DNA of 50,319 nt from JANOAR01 sp031411235 (GTDB taxonomy: Bacteria > Verrucomicrobiota > Verrucomicrobiia > Verrucomicrobiales > Verrucomicrobiaceae), in assembly GCA_031411235.1 (NCBI GenBank), contig JANOAR010000331.1:1-50319 (forward strand). Direction: 5' to 3'. Each line of letters begins with the position of its first letter. Positions within the stretch are counted from its first letter, which is position 1. Of this stretch, positions 1 to 6,807 are shown piece by piece. The translations under genes and the position numbers were made by a program. The notes beneath the pieces are model-generated. The model saw only the letters and a program-made list of their open reading frames with translations. It had not been told where the DNA came from and searched no databases.

Positions 1-62
1 ATCAACCAAGATGCCGCCGCGCCGCTCCTCCACTCAAACTAAGACAAGCCAAGTTAATCGCG

Positions 63-2339
63 ATGAAATTCAATCCGACCCTCCTCTGCACGTTCATACT
101 CACTGCCGCGATGTTCGCAGCGGAACCCGTCGTCTTCAACGCACGCACGGCAAGCAGCGGCAAGTGGTCTGATGCTCAGACATGGGAAGGCGCTCGCAGG
201 CCTAAGGCGGGCGACTTTGTTCAAGTTCGGGCGGGCCATGTGGTGACCTATGATGTGAATTCAGATGCTGCGCTGCGGATGCTGCACGTCGCGGGCAAGC
301 TCACGTTTTCGCGCGAGGTGTCCACGTTGCTCGATGTCGGACTCATCAAGGTCGAACCCGGCGAAACCACGACGGAAGATGGTTTCGACTGCCATGATGT
401 CGCTCCCGCGCCACAAGCTAGCGCTGCGCTGCCGGTGCTCGAAATCGGCACGCTGGCATCGCCTATACCCGCGGGTGTGAAGGCGACGATCCGTTTGCGT
501 CAGTTTAAAGGCACGAATGTGGAAACCTTGCCTGCCATCATCGCCTGCGGCGGGCGCTGGGACGTGCATGGAGCACCGATGAAGCGCACTTGGTTGAAGC
601 TCGCAGCGCCTGCGAAGGCGGGCGACGTGAGCGTGACGGTGGAACAAGCGGTGGCCGACTGGCATGTCGGTGATCGCCTCCTCATCACCACGGGCGAGTG
701 GCCGGCCATCGAGTCTGGAGCGAGTTTTCGCAAGGATAGCCGCAGGCCAAAGCCGGTGGGCACGGAGGAGCGTGCTATTGCAGCCATCGAAGGCGCGGTG
801 CTCACGTTGGATCGTCCGCTCAGCAAGGCGCATCACGGCGAAGGCATGATGCGTTGTGAAGTCGCCAACCTCTCGCGCAATGTCGTCATCGAGTCCGCCG
901 ATCCCAAAGGCGCGCGAGGTCACACGATGTATCATCGCGACTCCTCGGGCGGCATCAGTTACGCGGAGTTTAGGCATTTGGGGAAAGAGGGCGTGCTCGG
1001 CAAGTATGCGATCCATTTTCATCTCGTGCGCGACACGATGCGCGGCAGCGGCGTGCTCGGCGCGAGCATTTGGGACTCGCATAATCGCTGGATCACCATC
1101 CATGGAAGCGACCATCTGCTCATTCGCGATTGTGTGGGTTATCAGTCCATCGGTCACGGTTTCTTCCTCGAAGACGCGACCGAGCAATGGAACGTGTTTG
1201 ACCGCAATCTCGCCGTGCAGGCCTTTGGTGGAGTGCCCTTGCCGCAGCAGGTTCTGTCGTTCGATCCCAACGATGGCGCGGGCTTCTGGTGGGCGAATGG
1301 ACGCAACACCTTCACCCGCAATGCCGCGTGTGAGAACGACCGCTATGGCTTCCATTTCCAAATCACCAAGACGCCCGACTTCAACCCCGTGCTGCGGGTT
1401 CGCTCACCCGATGGCAAAGTCGCCGAGCGCGATGTGCGCAGCTTGCCGTTCATGCGCTTCGAGGACAACGAGTCCCACAGCGAAGGCCTGTTCGACTTCC
1501 GCTTCGGCGATGAAGAACACGGCTCCGTGCATGGCGACCGCGAGCATCCCTTCATCGCTCGCAACCTGCGCGCCTGGGCTTCGCACTATGCCGTCCGGCC
1601 CAACGTTCAGTTCTTCCTGCTCGATGGCCTATGGGTGAAGGACGCCGCATTTGGCATCTATCACCCGGATTACGATGCCCATGTGTATCGCGACATTGCC
1701 TTCCACAACATCACTGCCGAGCCAATCAACGGCGGCCACGACGAACTGAGCCTTCCGTATGGCGACTTCACTTATGACGGACTCACCTTCGCCGACTGCA
1801 CGCTGAAAAATGACCCGCTCGTGCAACTCACCGCCATCGGACACAAGCCGGGCCTTGTGGCACATTTCCGCGGCCTCAAACTCAGCAACAGCACCAGCGG
1901 AAGCAGCGTCGTCGATTTCGGCGGCGGCCCGCGCACGAAAAAGACCGAGCACCCCATCAGCTACTACTTTCACGACAGCCCTGTGACCCGAGTGGCGAGT
2001 GTGCATGTGAAGGATGCGGACAAGGGCATCGCGTTTCCGCAACTCCTCGCGCCCGTCGATGACCTGCCCCCTGCGACCTTGATCACAAGCATCCAACCCG
2101 AAGGCACCAAATGCACCGTGTATGGTGTTTCCCATGACAACGGCGAGATCGCAACGGTTTCCATCAATGGCCATCCCGCGACGATCACCACCCAGCACGC
2201 CGGGGTTGCGGACTGGAGTATCACACTCGACCCGCCTGCTGACGACCGCTACCTTGCCAAGGCCACAGATCTTGCGGGCAATGTTGAGTTGATGTCCCGC
2301 GAGGTAGGCCGTGGAGGCGCTGCAGCACGAGCACCTTGA
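63..2339 (+). CDS. Secreted G8-domain / right-handed beta-helix protein
   Basis: A 758-residue protein with an N-terminal signal peptide (about residues 1-20, hydrophobic core TLLCTFILTAAMF, then AAEPVV). Residues about 25-190 look like a G8 domain, with the typical opening GKWSDAQTWEGARRPKAGD and then VQVRAGHVVTYD. The middle (about 260-620) is rich in short Asn/Asp/Gly/His-containing strand motifs (for example HFHLVRD, HDELSLPYGDF) as in parallel beta-helix proteins. The C-terminus (about 675-750) looks like a small Ig-like domain with the ending YLAKATDLAGN. The family includes CEMIP/TMEM2-type proteins that bind or cut glycosaminoglycans, so an extracellular polysaccharide role is possible but not shown. 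The ATG at 63 is chosen because the signal peptide starts there; no clear ribosome site precedes it. It is followed by a repeat-like intergenic region, not by an operon partner. Confidence 0.8.
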   Translation: MKFNPTLLCTFILTAAMFAAEPVVFNARTASSGKWSDAQTWEGARRPKAGDFVQVRAGHVVTYDVNSDAALRMLHVAGKLTFSREVSTLLDVGLIKVEPGETTTEDGFDCHDVAPAPQASAALPVLEIGTLASPIPAGVKATIRLRQFKGTNVETLPAIIACGGRWDVHGAPMKRTWLKLAAPAKAGDVSVTVEQAVADWHVGDRLLITTGEWPAIESGASFRKDSRRPKPVGTEERAIAAIEGAVLTLDRPLSKAHHGEGMMRCEVANLSRNVVIESADPKGARGHTMYHRDSSGGISYAEFRHLGKEGVLGKYAIHFHLVRDTMRGSGVLGASIWDSHNRWITIHGSDHLLIRDCVGYQSIGHGFFLEDATEQWNVFDRNLAVQAFGGVPLPQQVLSFDPNDGAGFWWANGRNTFTRNAACENDRYGFHFQITKTPDFNPVLRVRSPDGKVAERDVRSLPFMRFEDNESHSEGLFDFRFGDEEHGSVHGDREHPFIARNLRAWASHYAVRPNVQFFLLDGLWVKDAAFGIYHPDYDAHVYRDIAFHNITAEPINGGHDELSLPYGDFTYDGLTFADCTLKNDPLVQLTAIGHKPGLVAHFRGLKLSNSTSGSSVVDFGGGPRTKKTEHPISYYFHDSPVTRVASVHVKDADKGIAFPQLLAPVDDLPPATLITSIQPEGTKCTVYGVSHDNGEIATVSINGHPATITTQHAGVADWSITLDPPADDRYLAKATDLAGNVELMSREVGRGGAAARAP

Positions 2340-2384
2340 AAATGAGCATGGGATGGAAGTGCGGCCTGCCGCCGGGGCCTTTGA

Positions 2385-2545
2385 GGTGAGCGCCACACCC
2401 CGCGCACTCTTGGGTTCGCACGCGCTTGTTTCGCGCTGTACCCAGGGTAGCCCCAGCTCGCCAAGGCTCGCCAGGGCTAGTATCCACAACACCGTTGGTG
2501 TGGGTTTACCAGCAATGTTTGGGGGTATTTTCTTCGTTGGCTGAA
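2385..2545. repeat. Probable dispersed intergenic repeat (planctomycete/verrucomicrobial type)
   Basis: The 292-bp gap between the G8 protein and the next gene has no convincing gene. It holds several short open frames on both strands with odd composition. Segments such as ACCCAGGGTAGCCC and a small hairpin ACACC-gtt-GGTGT at about 2490-2502 resemble dispersed intergenic elements that are often mis-annotated as small proteins in Planctomycetes and Verrucomicrobia. This is recognition from memory; no second full copy is present in the window. Confidence 0.4.
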
Positions 2546-2631
2546 CAACGAAAAAGAGGTGGGGGGCTCAGAGCGAGTGGCGCAGCCTTCGGGCTCAAGC
2601 GCTGGGTTGGCTAATGAAATAGCCTTGGCTG

Positions 2632-3453
2632 CTATGCCATCACATTCACCAGCGTGCCGATGCCTGTGATGCTGATTCGCACCTCGTCGCCGATCTTTAA
2701 CGTGAATTCGTCGGGGGGGACGATGCCGGTGCCGGTCATGAGGAAGGCTCCGTTGGGGAAGTCGTTGTCGCGGTAGAGGAAGCCGACTAGCTCGGCGGGG
2801 GTGCGCTTGAGCTGGGCGAGGGTGGTGCTGCCGCTGAAGACGCTGGCACCGGTGCGGAGGATTTCGATGCTGATCTGTGTGTCGCTGCTCATCGGCTCGT
2901 GCTGCACGGCGATGCAGGGGCCGAGGGCGGCGCTGGTGCGGAAGCTTTTGGCTTGGGGCAGATACAGGGGGTTCTCGCCTTCGATGTCGCGGCAGGAAAG
3001 GTCATTGCCCGCGGTGCAGCCGATGATGGTGCCCGTGCGGGTGATGACGAGGGTCAACTCGGGCTCGGGCACCATCCAGATGGAGTCGCGGCGCAGGTGC
3101 ATGGTGCCGCCGGGTGCGGCGACACGATGCGGGGTGGCTTTCATGAAGATCTCGGGGCGCTCGGCGGCATACACGCGGTCGTAAAAGCTGCCGCCGCCAG
3201 CGTCCTTGCTCTCCTCCATGCGGGCGGTGCGGCTGCGGAAATAGGTGACGCCTGCGGCCCATACTTCCTGGGTGCTGACGGGTGAAAGCAGCTCCACGGG
3301 AGGCGCGCATACGGGCGAGGTAGGTGCGGCGCTGGCGAGGTAGGCGGGGAGGTCATCGCGATTGAGCAGCTCCGTCCAGTCCTGCTGGGGGAGGGCGTGG
3401 CAGATGCCTGCGAGTTCGACGACGGGGCCGGAGGGAGTGCGGTAGAGGAGCAT
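2632..3453 (-). CDS. Fumarylacetoacetate hydrolase family protein, KdaD-like
   Basis: A 273-residue cytoplasmic enzyme of the FAH fold. The metal-binding pattern is visible as Glu99 in AERPEIFMK, Glu130/Glu132 in VPEPELTLVI and Asp151 in GNDLSCRDIEGENPLY. The C-terminal TGTGIVPPDEFTLKIGD is also typical. The central segment (RMEESKDAGGGSFYDRVY, then FMKATPHRV) matches best the branch containing 2-keto-3-deoxy-D-arabinonate dehydratase and related sugar-acid dehydratases, so a role in sugar acid breakdown is the best guess; other FAH activities (acylpyruvase, hydratase) cannot be excluded. No other pathway gene lies nearby. The start ATG at 3451-3453 is directly preceded on the sense strand by 7-bp repeats, described separately. 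Confidence 0.8.
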   Translation of the reverse strand: MLLYRTPSGPVVELAGICHALPQQDWTELLNRDDLPAYLASAAPTSPVCAPPVELLSPVSTQEVWAAGVTYFRSRTARMEESKDAGGGSFYDRVYAAERPEIFMKATPHRVAAPGGTMHLRRDSIWMVPEPELTLVITRTGTIIGCTAGNDLSCRDIEGENPLYLPQAKSFRTSAALGPCIAVQHEPMSSDTQISIEILRTGASVFSGSTTLAQLKRTPAELVGFLYRDNDFPNGAFLMTGTGIVPPDEFTLKIGDEVRISITGIGTLVNVMA

Positions 3454-3455
3454 GT

Positions 3456-3509
3456 TTTAAAGGATGAGTGATGAATGATGAGTGATGAATGAGGAAGTAA
3501 ATAATGAGT
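3456..3509 (-). repeat. Heptamer repeat run before the FAH-family gene
   Basis: Read on the minus strand, four consecutive 7-bp units alternate ATTCATC and ACTCATC (3463-3490). A related unit CTTTAAA follows, then two bases and the start codon. Upstream the run continues less regularly (ACTCATT, ATTTACT, then a 5-bp slip TCCTC). A matching pair of units (ATTCATC, ACTCCTC) lies in the opposite orientation at 3536-3549, overlapping the stop codon of the kinase gene. The pyrimidine-rich strand is the sense strand and no purine-rich ribosome site is present. Confidence 0.8.
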
Positions 3510-3547
3510 GTCGCTTCATAGAGCAGCGAATTTGCATTCATCACTCC

Positions 3548-5917
3548 TCAGCCATCCTGCATGACTTTCATCCAGCGCTGACGGCAGGCGGGGTATTCGG
3601 CGATGAGCTGCTTGGCGATGGTGTCGGACTCGGCTTGGAGGCCCTGCATACGAGCGAAGACGGCGATCAATTCCTGGCGGTGGAAGTAGTCGTCGCTGTC
3701 ACTGATGAGCTTGCAGAAGTCCTGGGCTATGTTCAGCAGCGTTTCGGGCTGCACTTGATCCATGGGGAGTGTGACGGCACCTTTTTCCAGGCTGAGCGTG
3801 AGGCTGATGAGGCTCATCGCGGTGACGCGGCCATCGACGGGGCCGATTTCGCGGCGGAGCACTCGGCCCTGCCAGCCTTTGGTCTGGATGTCGCGGAAGA
3901 GTGTGGTGAGGAAGTCGGCGGCACTTTGGTTTAAATACAGCTTGGTCTCCATCGCCGACTGCACTCCGGGCGAGTCGAATTTCATGCTGCGCAGGATGTT
4001 GATGGCTGGGCTGTAGTCGTAGCCACGCACCAGCGAGGGCAGGGATTCGGACAGCTCGGTGAGTTGCTCTTCTTCGTGCTTTTGGTGCTCGAGTTGGTCT
4101 TTGATGTTGGCCCACTGGGCCGCGAGTCGCAGCCGCCCTTGGCTTCGTTCGAGGCGGTTGAGTCGTTCGTTGAGTTTGGCACGCAGTGCGCCTTGGGTCT
4201 TCAGTTGGGCGATGATCTGCTGAGTTTCGGTGATGAGGGCGGTGATCGCGGCGTCATCGAGTCCTTCATCGGGCTTGGCGAGTATTTTCACGAGCTTCAC
4301 GTCGGCGGCATAGGGTTCGACGACTGCGTGGTAGAGTTCGATCCATTCGAGGTCGGTGCCTTTTTGTCGGCTGCTGAGAAAGATGCCAAGCTGGCTCGCA
4401 GCGATTTTAGGATCACCGAGGTGCCACTGGGCGAGGCCGTGGGCGAGGTAGCCGAGGGCACCTTCGTTTTGCTCATTGTAGTCGAGCTTGGTCTGTGTCT
4501 CGGACAGGCCTAGATCCTTGCCCATACGGGTGCCGAGCTTAACAAAAAAGTCGTCGAGCAGTTTGCCGTCGCTGTGCTCTGCACCCATTACATTGAAGAG
4601 GGCGAGCGCTTGGGATTTGCTGGCGGCATCGCCTCGGATGATTCTGCACAGGGCAGCGTTGTAGCGGGTCTTGTTGAGGGTGGTGTGGTCTTTGACCCCA
4701 TCTTTTAGGATGCCCTCGAAAAGTGGCATGGCCACATCGACCTTGCCTGCGCGGAGGGCATTTCTGGCTTCCTCGAATCGAGTGGCGATGGTTTTTTCTC
4801 CAGCGCGAATGGTGACGCTGTCGCCACCGAGATCGTCGGCACTGACGCCTTGGGTCACGACCACTGACTTGGCTGGGGTGTTGCTGCCGCTGCGCAGCAC
4901 CAAGCCGATGATGAAGGCCATGACCAGCGCTGCGGCACTGGCTAGGATGGTCATACGCCGCCGCGAGTAGCCACCCACGACCATGGCGTGATCCGAGAGC
5001 CCCTCGGCCAGTCGCAACTCATCCACGGTGGCGTCATAACTTGGCGGACGGTCTTCGGGTTTAAAGGCCAACAGGCGATCGACGATATGCAGCGTGCGAG
5101 GTGCAAAGGGTGTGCCTGCGTCTTCCAGGGTCACGCGGCGGCACTTGATCAGCCGCAGCTCGGCGATGGCGCTGGTATTGGCCTTGTGCGGAGGTTTGCC
5201 CGTGAGGGCGTGGTAAAGGGTGGCCCCAAGGCTGAAGAGGTCGCCCCGGAAGTCTTCGTTGCCCTCGATGACTTTCTCTGGGCTGACGTAAAAGGGCGTG
5301 GCCCAGATTTCGCCCGATTCGTCTTTGTGATCGACGAACAGCGCGAGGCCGAAGTCCACGACCTTGGCGATGCCTTCATCGGTGAAAAGGATGTTGGCGG
5401 GCTTCACATCTCGGTGCTGTAACCCCATGCGATAGGCGGCACGCAGGCCATCGGCCACTTGCCGACCAATCCGCAGGCTTTCCTTCTCGGGCACGATGCC
5501 ATCGCGCTTGATTCGCTGCTCCAGGCTGCCGCCTGTGACGAGTTCCATGGCGATGTAAAAGTAGCCTTGGTCATAACCTACTGAGTAGAGTTTGATGACG
5601 TTGGGATGGGTGACGCGGGCGGTGATGAGGGCTTCGTTTTGAAACTGCTGCATCCTCGCCTGATCGAGGCTGTAATGGCGATGCAGAATCTTCAGCGCCA
5701 CGCGTCGTCCTAGCGTCTCGTCCTCTGCCTCAAACACCCGGCTCATGCCGCCCTCGCCGATCTGGCGAATGATGACGAAGTGGTCAAATTTACGCCGCAC
5801 CCGGATGCTCTGCTGGCAGAAGGGGCACGGGATTTTAGCGAAGGGCTCAAAGATCGAAACGTCGATCTGGGCACTGCAAGAGGGGCACTGACTGAGGTAT
5901 GAGGAAGGTAAGGACAC
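3548..5917 (-). CDS. Membrane-anchored Ser/Thr protein kinase with N-terminal zinc ribbon
   Basis: A 789-residue Hanks-type kinase. Residues 11-34 form a zinc ribbon (CPSC and CPFC). The kinase domain spans about 47-305: glycine loop GEGGMSRVFEAED, Lys76 in RRVALKIL, catalytic HRDVKPANI at 168-176, DFG at 188-190, and activation segment end FYVSPEK. A single transmembrane helix is predicted at about 322-342 (MTILASAAALVMAFIIGLVL), followed by an outer part of about 440 residues, helix-rich and TPR-like. The translation begins with GTG at 5915-5917 because an in-frame TAG lies immediately upstream. It is divergent from the ABC ATPase gene at 6070. All catalytic residues are present, so it is probably active; its signal and substrates are unknown. 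Confidence 0.85.
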   Translation of the reverse strand: MSLPSSYLSQCPSCSAQIDVSIFEPFAKIPCPFCQQSIRVRRKFDHFVIIRQIGEGGMSRVFEAEDETLGRRVALKILHRHYSLDQARMQQFQNEALITARVTHPNVIKLYSVGYDQGYFYIAMELVTGGSLEQRIKRDGIVPEKESLRIGRQVADGLRAAYRMGLQHRDVKPANILFTDEGIAKVVDFGLALFVDHKDESGEIWATPFYVSPEKVIEGNEDFRGDLFSLGATLYHALTGKPPHKANTSAIAELRLIKCRRVTLEDAGTPFAPRTLHIVDRLLAFKPEDRPPSYDATVDELRLAEGLSDHAMVVGGYSRRRMTILASAAALVMAFIIGLVLRSGSNTPAKSVVVTQGVSADDLGGDSVTIRAGEKTIATRFEEARNALRAGKVDVAMPLFEGILKDGVKDHTTLNKTRYNAALCRIIRGDAASKSQALALFNVMGAEHSDGKLLDDFFVKLGTRMGKDLGLSETQTKLDYNEQNEGALGYLAHGLAQWHLGDPKIAASQLGIFLSSRQKGTDLEWIELYHAVVEPYAADVKLVKILAKPDEGLDDAAITALITETQQIIAQLKTQGALRAKLNERLNRLERSQGRLRLAAQWANIKDQLEHQKHEEEQLTELSESLPSLVRGYDYSPAINILRSMKFDSPGVQSAMETKLYLNQSAADFLTTLFRDIQTKGWQGRVLRREIGPVDGRVTAMSLISLTLSLEKGAVTLPMDQVQPETLLNIAQDFCKLISDSDDYFHRQELIAVFARMQGLQAESDTIAKQLIAEYPACRQRWMKVMQDG

Positions 5918-6069
5918 TAGTTGGGTTCCGAGGTCATAGCGTAACGCTGCTCGTATGGCAATCCTGGCAAGGTAACAAAATTGTATCGCTTCTATTTAGA
6001 CTCAGCGGTAACTCCGAGAGTTGCTAGTTTCTGGCTTTCGACTCTCTCTCCTCCTCAACTGCGCTTTTA

Positions 6070-6795
6070 ATGATCGACCTCGATAACCTCACCATGCACT
6101 ACGGCGAACTGAAAGCGCTGGAGGGGCTGCACTTGCACATCCCCCAAGGTGAGTTTTTTGCCTTCCTAGGCCCCAATGGCGCGGGGAAAACCACCGCCAT
6201 ACGACTGCTCACGGGCCTCATGGCACCGACCGCAGGCCAGGTGCGCATCTGTGGGCTAGACATCCAGGAGACGCCGCTGGAGGCCAAGTCGCTGCTGGGG
6301 TATGTGCCCGATGTCGCCGTCTTTTATGAAAAACTGACGCCGCCTGAGTTCATGCACTTCATTGCTGATCTCTACCAACTCGACGAGGCGGAAATGCTCG
6401 CCGAAACGGACGACCTTTTTGCCAAGTTTGACCTTCATCGTTATGCGCGGCAGCGGATCGAAAACCTTAGCCACGGCACACGGCAACGTCTAGCCATCGC
6501 CTCGGCCTTGCTGCACAAGCCCAAGGTCTTCATCATCGACGAGCCCATGGTGGGCCTCGACCCCCTCCATGCGAGAACCGTGAAGCAAGAGCTGAAGGCC
6601 CGCAGCCAGGCTGGCATGACGATCCTCATGTCCACCCACCTGCTCAACATTGCCGAAGAACTCGCCGACCGTATCGGCATCCTGCACCATGGCAAACTCA
6701 TCGCCCTGGGAACGCTCGGTGAGCTGAGACAGAACTTCGAGCGCGAGGGCGGTCGCTTGGAGGACATTTTCCTCGGCATGGTCGGCGAGGACTAA
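6070..6795 (+). CDS. ABC transporter ATP-binding protein (ABC-2/NatA-like)
   Basis: A 241-residue ATPase with Walker A GPNGAGKTT (34-42), signature LSHGT (133-137; Gly after Ser is replaced by His) and Walker B FIIDEP (154-159), followed by the D-loop VGLDP and the switch His in LMSTHLL. The size and the order of motifs match the ATPase of ABC-2 exporters or gliding/antibiotic efflux systems. No permease gene is adjacent; instead a kinase-fusion gene starts 12 bp downstream, suggesting co-transcription. The membrane partner must be elsewhere. The leader (6019-6067) is pyrimidine-rich and weakly 7-bp periodic. Confidence 0.85.
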   Translation: MIDLDNLTMHYGELKALEGLHLHIPQGEFFAFLGPNGAGKTTAIRLLTGLMAPTAGQVRICGLDIQETPLEAKSLLGYVPDVAVFYEKLTPPEFMHFIADLYQLDEAEMLAETDDLFAKFDLHRYARQRIENLSHGTRQRLAIASALLHKPKVFIIDEPMVGLDPLHARTVKQELKARSQAGMTILMSTHLLNIAEELADRIGILHHGKLIALGTLGELRQNFEREGGRLEDIFLGMVGED

Positions 6796-6807
6796 AAAAC
6801 TTCGATC

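Noticed and set aside
261..1361. 366-codon minus-strand open frame inside the G8 gene
   Set aside because: It overlaps a well-supported gene on the other strand, has no family motif, and is a usual effect of GC-rich codon use.
2221..2544. Several short open frames in the first intergenic gap
   Set aside because: Odd composition, overlapping on both strands, no signal or motif; better explained as a dispersed repeat.
3482..4513. Plus-strand open frames opposite the kinase
   Set aside because: They lie antisense to the kinase and show only its mirrored codon pattern.
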